From Patiria miniata (lineage: Eukaryota; Echinodermata; Asteroidea; Valvatida; Asterinidae), in NCBI RefSeq assembly GCF_015706575.1, contig NW_024037056.1, positions 12,475,176 to 12,539,175 on the forward strand: a DNA stretch of 64,000 nt, in the 5' to 3' direction. Every line of letters starts with the position of its first letter. The stretch's first letter is position 1. Positions 55,201-64,000 of this stretch are shown here, in pieces. Below the pieces are notes generated by a model. It did no database searches, had not been told where the DNA came from, and was given only the letters and a program-made list of their open reading frames with translations. The position numbers and the translations under genes are program-made.

Positions 55201-57740
55201 AGCCACTGCCAGAAACATCGGGGCAAACCCCTTCTCTTTGCGATAAGTGTTACTGGGTTCTTTAACGTGCATTAGACAACACACGGGACCTACAGCTTTA
55301 CGTTCCATCCGAAGGACGAAGCAATAATGGTAAAGTGCCTTGCTCAAGGGCACAAGCACCATGTTCCCATGGTCAGGATTCGAACCCATGTACCACGGCA
55401 CACGAGTCGAACACCATAACCATTGGACCACAGCCCCCAACATAAATGCCTGTACTGTTGTAAGCCCCCAAAAAATTGTTATGCTGCCCTCGAATGAAAA
55501 AATATCAGGGTCAGTCAGTATGGCATTTTGTTTTAAATCTATATGTAGAAATTGGAGGATAACTGGGAGACGATTCGAGACGAAGGTCTGGCTCTCTTGG
55601 ACAAGGAGACGGAAACGTTTTCTCCAGAAGATGAGAATCTACGGAGTACCGGAGACTGGAAACAGTTCACAATGTTCCAACAGGGTAAGGCCGATGTTCT
55701 TAAGCTCTGTGTGTTGATTTTGTTCTCCTTTGCCAAGTTTGCAAGATTCTCGAAGAAATCCGTCTCGCAGTTTAGAAAGTTGGTTTTATTTTACACTAGA
55801 CATCAAAATTCTTAATTTCGCATTCTCTTCTGTCCTTCCCTATTATTTTGTCTCCATTCTCGGATCGTGTTTATGACATGCTTTTTTTCCCTTGTTTTTC
55901 TCCGTTTATTTCTATATTCAGGTCGCAAGGTGGAACCCAACTGCAAGAAAACGCCAAAGACTTGTGCAATAATTGAGACCATTACTCAGTCGAGCGGCTG
56001 CAAAAGAGGCCAGGTATTATTTTATTTATTTCTGGTAATGAAACCAAGGATTCCTCAAAAGTGCCCTAGGCACTGTAGCTCACAAGTTTCTGAAGAAACC
56101 TGTGGAGAGAAGACAGTGAGAAGAAATTACAGTTTTAGAGGTGGGAGGAAAAGCCCAGAGGAATATTCTGAGGAAAACGCACGGAATCAGGCAGGGACTG
56201 AAAACCCAATCCACATATTGGTTCAGGCGGGATTCGAACCTGGGTCACAGCGGTGGAAGGCGAGAAAAGTATCGCTACGCCAACCTAACTCTTCGCCAAC
56301 CTGTAGTTATCTAAAGAAAAGGATAGAAGAAAAAAAATTATTTGTGCAAGTGTACAGCCAAATACGGAAAATGGAGTTTTCAGTAAAATTGAGCTTACTG
56401 TTCGAAATGTTCGCAGTGCAGCAAACCAAAGTTTAAGAATTCATTATTAGATCTCAAAATTCAGTTGTTTTCAGATCCATTTGTCAATAATTTTTTGTTC
56501 TTTCGTAGGTGAAGTATTCGGTAATGCACCCAGGCACTCACGTCTGGCCCCACTGCGGTCCGACCAACGCCCGGTTACGTGCCCATCTGGGTCTTCTCAT
56601 TCCAGAGGGGGTTAGGATACGAGTCGCCAATGAAACAAGGTCAGTTTTGCCATGAATATGGTTTTGCCATGTGTGTGTGGCCCACTTGTTGTCATGTATT
56701 CGTCTGCTGTGAAAATTGATTAACCCTTACCACCCCAACTCCATCAAAATCCATCCCCCATTTTTGGTGGATTTTGGGGGACTTGGTCCAGAAGGCCTGG
56801 CGTGACTAAATATTGATGGAGTATGATGGACTTGGGCCTAATGGCCTGAAGCAGTGCTAGGGGTATCCGATTGATTTTGCCTAGCTTCCTGTACTGCTAT
56901 TGGGATAAAAGCCATGTGTAGCAAGTCCATGAATGTCAACCAGTGCATCAGTGGTGGATTCCATTATGTCATGTACAGTTTTGTATTGGATGCACAGTGA
57001 TTGATGGATTTTGATTGGACTTGGTCCAGTTGCCAGTAAAAAACCGCCCTGCCTATTACTCCCTGTTGCGCACGAAAACAACCCGAGCCCTCTATGGTCT
57101 TTATGGATTCTGCAGTGAATAAACACAATGTAATACAAGTAGTACAGGGGCCAATTTCATAGAGCTGCTTAAGCACAAAATTTGCTTAAGCACAAAAACG
57201 TCTTGCTTAATAAAATCAGGTTACCAGCGTAAAGTAAACAACAGCTAAATACCAGTCACAAGCAATGTACATCACATGGAGTTTTGGCCGGTAACCTAAT
57301 TTTACTAAGCAATGTTTTTTCGTGCTTAAGCAAATTTTCTGCTTAAGCAGCTCTATGAAATTGGGCCAGGTGTTAAAGGGATAATGCCAATGGAGTACCG
57401 AAAAAGAATACGTCATGCACACAAAATGTGTGTGAAAGACATTATTAGCCCGTGATTCAGCCCCTGAACCAACATGCGCGCGTACTCCATTCGTTTGCAC
57501 TACACTTTCTGGTTCTAAATGACGTCACACTTGGGTACTCCATAGTCCCTCCATAAGTTCTGATGTTAACTGTCGCTCTTTTCCTGTAGATCTTGGCAAG
57601 AGGGCCGGCTGATGATTTTCGACGACTCCTTCGAGCACGAGGTTTGGCAGGAAGCCAAGTCGGTCCGCCTCATTCTCATCGTGGACCTCTGGCATCCGGA
57701 CCTGACGGAGAACCAGCGCCACACCCTGACTGCGATTTAG
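43261..57740 (+). CDS. ASPH: Aspartyl/asparaginyl beta-hydroxylase with giant K/E/P repeat linker
   Basis: Thirteen GT-AG exons join in frame: 43261-43339, 44385-44531, 48952-49029, 49514-51660, 52085-52221, 52606-52706, 53303-53439, 54107-54298, 54817-54954, 55549-55684, 55922-56013, 56509-56639 and 57590-57740 (1221 aa plus stop). It is a type II ER membrane protein: a basic N-terminus, then a membrane segment at about 47-67 (KVVIVTLVAAAALAALIGL). Exon 4 gives a luminal linker (102-817) of KEAPK/KEEPK-type pentads. A TPR-like helical region follows (AESPRARYGRARA, DLGVALLIAG, GFAQVHMGFILKAENN, YYVHLGDALFRVG), then the 2-oxoglutarate oxygenase domain. His1143 (GTHVWPH) and His1188 (DDSFEHEVWQ) match the two iron ligands of vertebrate ASPH, and Arg1198 (SVRLILIVDLWHP) the 2OG-binding arginine. 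The enzyme hydroxylates Asp/Asn in EGF-like domains. Vertebrate ASPH is about 758 aa; the excess is the linker, which is lysine-rich here instead of acidic with an EF-hand. Confidence 0.95.
43499..43701. mobile_element. Short MITE, GATTCCCAAATC ends
   Basis: The ends GATTCCCAAATC and GATATGGGAATC are inverted. The interior matches 4960-5123 (CCATCACTTGTCA, GTGCACAAACCCTATGA, TTTTGACTTTTTAGGACTT). It lies in ASPH intron 1. Confidence 0.65.
44644..44790. mobile_element. 147-bp MITE, CAGCCATGCAACT ends
   Basis: Sister copy of 12789-12931: CAGCCATGCAACTTTTCCTT at the left, CCAGTTGCATGACTG at the right, and a shared interior AAAACACTGTACAAAGTCT. ASPH intron 2. Confidence 0.7.
44975..45194. mobile_element. 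piggyBac-type MITE, family D
   Basis: The left end CCCTAACTCCCTAGGGTGAT and right end GTTGGGG-TTAA are preserved. The interior is shared with 27563-27781 and 47503-47718. The left TTAA is lost. ASPH intron 2. A pyrimidine-rich tract follows to about 45430. Confidence 0.65.
45911..46925. mobile_element. 1-kb PIF/Harbinger-type non-autonomous element
   Basis: The ends AGCCGTGTCCGCACTGGACT and AGTCCAGTGCGGACAGGGCT are inverted repeats, with TTA on both sides (45908-45910, 46926-46928). Extra copies of the terminal word TGTCCGCACTGGACT lie inside at about 45990, 46690 and 46845, each next to a GGGAAAAG-like word. A 130-codon frame inside (45973-46365) resembles no transposase I know. ASPH intron 2. 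Confidence 0.8.
46943..47467. mobile_element. TTAA-type MITE, family A, both ends intact
   Basis: It is flanked by TTAA at 46939-46942 and 47468-47471. The ends AGATATAGTCCATCATTTG and CAAATGATGGACTATAGCT are inverted. Inside lie a GC-rich centre (GCGCGCGCGCATGCG) and the family words TCAATTTCAAATCAA and TTTTGAATTGCGCC. It starts about 15 bp after the Harbinger element in ASPH intron 2. Confidence 0.85.
47503..47718. mobile_element. piggyBac-type MITE, family D, both ends intact
   Basis: TTAA lies on both sides (47499-47502, 47719-47722). The ends CCCTAACCG and GAGTTAGGG are inverted. It is in the orientation opposite to 44975-45194, with shared GGCATACCTCC, GTCCAAC, GGTGTTGGAATTTGC and GGTTCCTAGTAAAT. 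ASPH intron 2. Confidence 0.8.
47723..48951. other. Right part of ASPH intron 2
   Basis: No exon was found. Three or four loose repeats of CAATCCTGCAAAATTCTCC-type words occur at 48510-48870, ending in GGAGGATTTGGGAAAGTTAGGG, probably decayed relatives of the 17.8-18.4 kb element. Confidence 0.45.
49540..51460 (+). repeat. Coding minisatellite of ASPH exon 4 (15/30-bp units)
   Basis: A 30-bp unit, AAGGAAGCACCCAAGAAAGA followed by AGAACCCAAG, repeats with few changes from about 49545 to 50460 and gives K-E-A-P-K/K-E-E-P-K pairs. From 50460 to about 51460 the 15-bp (five-codon) period continues with more variation (Q, T, V, L replacing E or A). The frame is never broken, so length changes come in multiples of five codons. 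The strand is strongly purine-rich with regular CCC. The better homogeneity of the 5' half suggests more recent expansion there. Confidence 0.95.
51725..51990 (+). repeat. tRNA-derived SINE, family 1, full head
   Basis: The A-box region TAGCCTAGTGGTTAGGG and B-box GGTTTGAATCC are both visible, followed by TGTCCTTGAGCAAGCCACTTC and a body ending GCTGGCCTGATGGGC. This is the most complete head of the family in the window. ASPH intron 4. Confidence 0.8.
52905..53135 (+). repeat. tRNA-derived SINE, second type
   Basis: The head GTGGTCTTGCGGTGGAGC with B-box GGTTCGAGCCC is followed by GTGCCCTTGAGTAAGGCGCT and a different body from family 1 (GAGGAGGAGGTGTGGCGATC). ASPH intron 6. Confidence 0.65.
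53480..53640 (-). repeat. CTTAGCA-type dispersed repeat
   Basis: It contains CTTAGCAGAAACCGGTTACCAG, a decayed ACTGGTACTCGGCTAAT and GCAAATATATTTGCTAACC, the same order as in the 29245-29925 units. ASPH intron 7. Confidence 0.5.
54374..54444 (+). repeat. tRNA-like repeat
   Basis: It reads TGGTAGCTCAGTTGGTGGAGC, with B-box GGTTCAAACCCC and then CTCCAGTTAATTTTTTT. It is the same module as 23459-23524. Stem mismatches and the shared AATTTTT tail argue against a working tRNA gene. ASPH intron 8. Confidence 0.6.
55023..55441 (-). repeat. tRNA-derived SINE, same family as 19855
   Basis: On the minus strand the head GGGGCTGTGGTCCAATGGTT with B-box GGTTCGAATCC leads to GTGCCCTTGAGCAAGGCACT, AACGTGCA and a 3' end CAGCGCCTTGAGTACC, ACGTGCGCTATATGAGA, then a TATTATTAT tail. 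It is the uninterrupted form of the element split at 19855-20405. ASPH intron 9. Confidence 0.8.
56040..56305 (-). repeat. tRNA-derived SINE, third type
   Basis: On the minus strand AGGTTGGCGTAGCGATAC (A-box), then CCTTCCACCGCTGTGACCC and B-box GGTTCGAATCC-CGCCTGAACC. The head is shared with 62225-62320. ASPH intron 11. Confidence 0.6.
57149..57367. mobile_element. 219-bp MITE, GGCCAATTTCATAGAGCTGC ends
   Basis: The left end GGCCAATTTCATAGAGCTGC and TTAAGCA is mirrored by TGCTTAAGCAGCTCTATGAA and ATTGGGCC. The interior carries CAGTCACAAGCAATGTACATCA and GGTAACCT, linking it to the CTTAGCA-type repeats and the 29245 array. ASPH intron 12. Confidence 0.75.
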
Positions 57741-58810
57741 CAGCGCCCTCGGCTGACCAGATAGTGCCAGGTGACATAAATCCACTTCATTCAGACAAAC
57801 TTCAGCTGATGAAACAACACCTAACAGCAATTCAGCATCATGTGGTAAAAGCCTTAAGCGCCCTCTATTGACCAGAAAGTGCCAGGTGACAAAAAATCCG
57901 CTTATGTCTCAAAATTCAACTTTCTCCCTGCATGGCAAAAACTTAAGATTTATTCAAGGTTGCCAAAAAAGACTTGTAGTTTAAGTTGTAGTTTACGAAT
58001 TTTGGCGTTTCACTTACTGGCATGATACTAACACTACACAAGATGAATTTGCCTGCCACTGTAAAGTTTAACCCACTAGAGGGCGCTTCACAATGTGATG
58101 AGCAATGGTTGATGTCTTTTTTGTTTCTTCATTTTTGTTTTCTCCGTGTGCTGTAAGAGTCATTTGTATTTGTTTTAAGGTTTTTTTGGGGTGTTTGTCG
58201 AACAGTTTTTTAACAATTCAGTATACATTTTCCAGTATTTAGGCCCTAAAACCACAGAGGGAAACTGACAGTTTTTAATAATTTTTGAAAGTTGAACAGA
58301 AAAATTGACTGGAGCGGGTTGGAATCAGTGACCTCCAGATTGCCGTTCCGGTGCTCTACCAACTGTGCTGTCCAGCCCTATGTTTGCGGTTCCCGATTTT
58401 GTCACTGTCTTTGCTCAAGGGGCACTAGTCAGAAATCATAAACCCGCAAAATGTAGCCAGGGATCACGCCTAAAGTCACGATTTTGAGGTCACAGGTTCA
58501 AACTCCGCTCCATTCAATTTCTTTGTTCAACTTTTACAAGTTGTTCAGTATAATGTAAGTCTTGTCTAAAATGTGTTAACTGTAAAACTATACGTTTCAT
58601 GATTTTAATGGGTAACATTTCAGAACTACTGTGTTTCACGTTTTTCATTTTGCATATGGCTGCCTGTCGCTATGGCAATGGCCAGTTTAGGGCCATTTTT
58701 CCCCCAACTTTTTCTACTGACAAAGTATCTCACAGAAATGAGTGCTTTCGTGTGAACTCATGGTGACAATTATAAGTTTCAATAAAATGTTATAAATGAA
58801 AACAAATCAA
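57741..58810 (+). other. Probable ASPH 3' UTR
   Basis: It follows the stop codon directly. An AATAAA at 58781-58786 is a plausible polyadenylation signal, so the transcript could end near 58800. Two tRNA-like repeat modules lie inside (58305-58380 and 58450-58530). No open frame of interest. Confidence 0.45.
58305..58380 (-). repeat. tRNA-like repeat
   Basis: The minus strand reads GGGCTGGACAGCACAGTTGG then TAGAGC, with a decayed B-box GATTCCAACCC and CTCCAGTCAATTTTTC. A second, more damaged copy lies on the plus strand at 58450-58530 (GAGGTCACAGGTTCAAACTC, CTCCATTCAATTTC). The pair forms an inverted arrangement. Confidence 0.55.
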
Positions 58811-61800
58811 TCTGTTTTATACACAGAGTACAATTGTTTACTCAGAGTGTACGATAGGCAAAGAAACATGCATACAAGTATCAGCACATTAAACTATATA
58901 GTGTCCCTGGTTTCCAGTACTGATGGATACCAGGAGAAAACTTGGTAGCCATATTTTTGCATGCCTGTACAGTTAAAACACTTCTTTACTTTTTTTGATC
59001 TATTTAGAACGGAATGCAATCTTTCAAGAATATATTAATGAATTTTTGATGTGTGCTAAGTTCTTTTTCAGCTTCCTTTAAAATACAAGTATTTTGCATG
59101 ACTTTTTTTTATTTTGAAATGTAGCAGTTTTTCTACACTTAACTCTTTTTGTTTATATTCAAAAGTAAAAAGGCCTTTTATTTCTTTACTGCCATCTTTG
59201 CCTTCAATATCTGGTCAGGGTAAATTTGAGTTTTTCTTTTTTTTTTTGACTTGGGGTAAAACATCAATCGTCTGTCTTGCCGCTGTTATATTATAAAACT
59301 TTAAACATTTTACTTCATCCATTTTTGACATCTATTTTGCAAAGTGAAATTCTGCCGAGCACCAGGTAAATGCACTGTACACTTCATACCATGTTGGTTG
59401 GTAACCCGTCTTTGCTGTGCAAAATCCTTCTTGCCTTGGCAGACACATTTGTGTCACTGCCTTAAGTTCGTGCAAGGTCGTATTAAACAAAAATACCAAG
59501 TTACATGTGTGTTCTATTGATAAACACCACACTTTCTAATGCTTAAACTCCAGTGGAGGATTCGGTGGAATTTTAACATGATTTTGGAAGGTAAAAACCC
59601 AGCCACAAACACTTTTCTAAAGACTAGATGCCTTGTTTAGAATGCGGCCTCGGGTTCTTGGCACAATTTCAAGAATTCTGTGCTTACGATCACCATTCTG
59701 TAACAGCGCTAGCAGAAATATTCTGCGCTAACCTGCAGAGGTTAGCGCAATTATTCTGCGCTAACCTGCTTACCACAAACGCTGGGAGTGTGGAAAGAAC
59801 TTTTTTCATCATAAATCATCTCAATGGAGGTCAGTCATAGCAAAAATGTTCAAAAGACATGAATCTGGGACTGAGAAAAATTTCCAATTTTGTTAGAAAA
59901 TACTTTGAAAATGCACTCAACTCTCCATAGACTTTGTATACAACCAAAAAAGTGGCGTAGTAGGTCTGACCTTGTAAGCAAAGAATCCTTAGTTACAGGA
60001 CGTACGCATGTGCATCAGCCAAACTTCCTCACTAACCCGTGAAATATGCTTAACGTAAGCGCGGAATTTTGTGCTACAGTAAGCAGGGAATTTTTGCTTA
60101 CAGTAAGCAGGGCCATGACATTTGGCCCTGGTGGATTGTGGAGGATTTGGGAAGGTTCTCAGCAAAAAACAAAGTGTGTTTGGGTTAAAGTGAAAGTTAA
60201 CCTTTACTATATAATTAACTGACTGCTCGACTGCCCAGGTCAAAATTGGTATTTCCGTGGACTTTTTCTTGCAGCTGATAAATGCTATTTTCAGTCATAT
60301 TTCCTGATTCAAAAGCTTTTAATTATCATTTCTGGCAAACAAAAAAATGTTTTCAATGATCATGATTGTATGTGATGCCATTTCAAATGCCTTATAATTA
60401 TCACCTTTGGAAAAAAAGTCGATTAATTTTGACTTGCGTATTTCAAGCTAAAGATCAAATATAAAACAGTGTCTTCCACTAAGTACTTATAGAAAAGATT
60501 CCCATCTAATTGATGTGTGTGCCTTCCTGTACTGCTATTTCATGATTGTATTTTCAGTTTTGTGTTCTTCACAAAAATTGCTGGATTTCTTTTCCACGCA
60601 GCATTTTAAATATTAAAGCATGCAGTTAGTCATGCCAAGTATCTTTATGTGTATGCAGAATGAGATATTTACATACATGTACAAAATTTGCGTGTGCTAA
60701 TATGATTTTTTCCTCCATTTATATTGTCAACTTAAGTGCATTTTAAAAACTTAGATCAAGTGGCGCATGTACGCTGAAAATGCAAAAAATATTGTTCGTA
60801 AGCATAACTTAGTACATGTACATGAAAATAATAAATGTTGGTAACATTTAACATGCTTTCTTCCCCTTTTTATTTTTAATGCACATTTAATTAACGAAAT
60901 TAATAATTTGAAATTAATTTTCTGTTTCCAAATAAAATTGACTTGATCAGATTAAAATTACATTTGATAGTAGGATTTTGTTAAGCATTTTAATTCCACC
61001 TGTATTAAACTATTCCAAGCAAAAACGTAACTAAGATTTGTTGGTATGCAATACAGTAATCATGAATTTAATGTTATATATCAACATAGGAAAATGTTAG
61101 CATGTAAAGAACATTGTAGCCCAAGAAAGTATAGTTAACCAATATTTTATTTCCTATAACAAATTTGATTAAATAAACAATTTGAATTATCAATAATAAC
61201 TCTACTTTATGTTCGTAACAAACTTACAAAATTTAGATTGAATACTGATAGATTTAATATGATAGGCCTAGGCCTAATTAATCATTCTCTTTGGAATAAG
61301 AACATTAACATTTACCTTAATTTCGGTTAATTTCGGTTAATTTTGTGTTGAAAATTCTACTTAGTAATTGTTTAGTTGAATTTTTGTCGTATCATTTAGA
61401 GGTTTAGAAAGTGTTTTTGATTGAGTGAGTAAGGAAGTTTTTTCGTTCAACAACCAAACAAAGATTCAATCAAATAAGCGGTTCCTTTCTGATTTTGCAT
61501 GTCCATAATTTGGTTGTATTCTTGTGGTAAAATTTTACCAATGAACTCTTTCATGCCGAGTTGCTACTTTTAAAAAAGTCATTTGTGACCGGACTATTTT
61601 CCTTAATAAAATATCTACTAAAACCAGATACATGTTTTACGTTTCGTTATCTCAATTTGTTTGATTCACATGTCTCAGAATTTCGAGTGTTTAATTTTCA
61701 GGCGCCGGAAATGTTTGCGCCTGTCAAAGGGCGCTGTTGGCCTCCAAATTCCTTGAGCTCCCATTGGACAGATATTTTTCACCAGTGACCCGGGGTCGAC

Positions 61801-62224
61801 ACGCGTGCGCACAGAATGCTATGCATTCCATCCTCGTTCTCATGGTGTCAAGCACTGCGCTCCCACTGCCTGTTCCCTCTCTATTGGAAACGAATTTGAA
61901 AATAAAGTAGGACCCGGGGACGAGTATGCCGTGCATTCATCATGACGGATGGTACCCACAATGCTTTGCGAAGTGTGCGATTTAGGCTGCAAATTCATGG
62001 TCTTCACAAGTTTTAAAAAAGACTTAAGCCATTCTGGATTGGTCGATTGGTATGCACAAGCAAACTGATATTGTTGCAGTATGGCCAACAGTGTCTGAGG
62101 TCGACCAAGTCACCATTTATGTCTTTAAATTTCTTTCTTAATTGAGAGTTTAGTCTCCCACATGTACCTTCAAGTGCAAGCTGGAACTTTTGTAGCAAGT
62201 GAGGGCCCCACGGAATCAGGTATG
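58811..62224. other. Gene-poor region after ASPH
   Basis: AT-rich with CTTAGCA-type repeat pieces at 59335-59420 and 59690-60125 (GCGCTAACCTGC and similar). 61780-61990 is GC-richer with no recognisable exon. Nothing else is supported. Confidence 0.45.
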
Positions 62225-62320
62225 GACTGAAAATCCAATCCACATATTGGTCCAGGCGGGATTTGAACCCCGGTTACAGCGGTGGAAGGCGAGGAAAGTA
62301 TGCCAACCTGACTCCCCTTT
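62225..62320 (-). repeat. tRNA-derived SINE head, third type
   Basis: On the minus strand CAGGTTGGCATAC, CCTTCCACCGCTGTAACC, GGGTTCAAATCC and CGCCTGGACCAATATGTGGA. It matches the head of 56040-56305 and is followed by a poly-G run at about 62322-62331. Confidence 0.55.
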
Positions 62321-62331
62321 GGGGGGGGGGG

Positions 62332-64000
62332 GAAATCATCCCAAAGCCATGGGTCAATCTCACAAAAATTCAACAGTAACTGAACGATGGCTATTCAAGC
62401 TTTGATTTGAAGTATGTCTTGAACACCTACCTTGGATAGTTGTGAATATTTTGCCCCAGTTTTGTGTTTAAGTGGGTTTATTTTATACTGGTCCACAGTC
62501 CGGACCCTATTAAACGTGTTTGCTGCCACCAACCTCTCCAAAAGTCACTACGCTAACCCGTGCAGTGGAATTATTATGTTTGCCATTAGCTGGATGTAGT
62601 CATTTTTACACAAATGCGACTTTATTCAATTAGATAAAGAAACGCTGCCGAGACACGTGCAGATGACGTCATCGTTTCCATGACTACAGACTGGGCGCGG
62701 CAGTGACTCATTATTTTGAATGGTAATAATTAATCAATTGGTGATGTTATCATATCAGCTCCGTACTTTGATGAGTTTGTATCGTGCTTCGTGTATTTTT
62801 TTAGTACTTTGACAGCTGGAATAGCTATTTATGTTGCCAGCATGATTACATAACTGTAGTTTTGTAAACTTGTATGTAGACCATACTTATTTTCGAGCTC
62901 ATGAGGGCGCTATTACGAAGCCAGTTGGGACCATTAATTGTCATACTTAAGGTGTAACATTCCCAACTGGCCCTATATATTTATGTGACGACCTTTGACT
63001 CCACTTATCGTACATGATACTTGTGTCAAAGTCCCAAGATATCGATCCTCCACATAAAGTACTGCAAACCTATAGCAAAAAGGTGCAAAGTTGTACTTTT
63101 GCCTTGTCGGTAGTACCAACACGGCGGTACAGGTAAATGTGTTGTAAACAATGATGACTAATATCAAATCAGAGATTTGCCCTTAATATCTTGATAACAT
63201 ATGGACAAGTGGAGAATATTATTATTGTGTTGACCTAATTATTGTGTTGGTGCAACTTTTTTTGGCAAATCGAAACAAAGAAGACACAGTTATGTTCACA
63301 CAATTTGGTGGTGATAACGAGACACTACCCGTAATGGGTGGTCATTCAAACCAACTCTCAGATTTAAGAGTCAAAAGTCAGTGTACATGTAGTATTTTTT
63401 TGACATCTCGATGAACAGCCCTGGAATTAATATGTTGCAGGATTTCCAAAATTGTCTAAATCTGCTAAATGTTCATTCCAAATGCAGCGCACTATGCCAG
63501 GAAAGAAAGTTTTAGGCTATAGCAAAGAAGTCAATGCACATATAAGGTCTTATACACGTCACACTTTGCGCCCATTCTCAGTGTGTTATGCTTTATCCTT
63601 TCAATCGGTCACTAAGGATAAAAGAAAAAGAGTGAGTACGCGGTTCAATGTGGATTCAATGTGGGACTCACATTAAAACCTTCATTTTTTTATATTTACA
63701 TGTACTCATTAACGAAGACGATATCGACCCGATTTAGACCTAACCCCGAACTCGACCGTACCCAGGGTCTTCTCTCGACTTCGTGACATACAATAGCCCC
63801 TGGGAGGGAAACTTGCTGCGTGTATTCCGATTCGATCCCGCATACTACATGAATTTCAAAATTTAATGTTCATTGTGAATCATGACGTATGATCCTCCTC
63901 AAGAGTCCTCCCTTCTAACCTTTGCTTATCGTATTTAATTACGAGGCACCAGACTATCCCGTGTACCTATAATGCAGGATTGTAGTGATGTAAATTATTC
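62332..64000. other. End region, no gene seen
   Basis: A short inverted repeat CCAGTTGGGA/TCCCAACTGG lies at 62920-62973. An open frame at 63452-63676 has no splice context or recognisable motif. 63690-63960 is GC-richer and could approach a promoter of a neighbouring gene, which the window cannot show. Confidence 0.4.

Noticed and set aside
63452-63676. 74-codon plus-strand frame near the window end
   Set aside because: No motif, splice context or family resemblance could be found.

Overview
The window is nuclear DNA of an animal with split genes: coding exons are GC-rich, introns and spacers are AT-rich, and both are full of short DNA transposons, tRNA-derived SINEs and tandem repeats. The gene set (an RBR ubiquitin ligase close to vertebrate RNF217, a BTB-Kelch protein and an aspartyl/asparaginyl beta-hydroxylase), the intron-rich structure and the repeat vocabulary (tgtacatgtac runs, aggcctaggcct words, CTTAGCA-type repeats) suggest an invertebrate deuterostome, most likely an echinoderm. 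I cannot fix the species, and no rRNA, CRISPR array, LINE or retrovirus-like element was recognised.

Layout. Positions 1-6.3 kb hold a minus-strand gene of unknown function that starts with a myristoylation-type N-terminus (exon 1 at 5314-6216, a 48-nt exon at 2786-2833), plus an isolated candidate last exon of a plus-strand gene at 2054-2233. 6.3-12 kb is repeat-rich spacer. 12.0-17.7 kb carries the RNF217-like gene (5 coding exons, 497 aa, plus strand), with a TATA/CRE-type promoter candidate near 12.0-12.2 kb. 17.7-26.4 kb is convergent intergenic DNA with a 116-bp tandem array and many MITEs. 26.5-34.7 kb is a BTB-BACK-Kelch gene (8 coding exons, 569 aa, minus strand). 34.7-43.2 kb is the divergent spacer between the Kelch gene and the ASPH gene, and it includes a six-copy array built around a perfect palindrome. 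43.3-57.7 kb is the ASPH gene (13 coding exons, 1221 aa, plus strand). 57.7-64 kb is 3' UTR and gene-poor DNA.

All three main gene models were spliced by eye at GT-AG boundaries, and each keeps one open frame from start to stop with a length that is a multiple of three. The most striking item is the single 2147-nt exon of the ASPH gene. It encodes about 700 residues of lysine/glutamate/proline pentads between the membrane anchor and the TPR/hydroxylase domain, and it can read through its own splice donor to a stop 27 nt later, which would give a non-enzymatic junctin/triadin-like protein. The genes do not form one pathway: two are ubiquitin-ligase components (an RBR E3 and a CUL3-adaptor type protein) and one is an ER-luminal hydroxylase.
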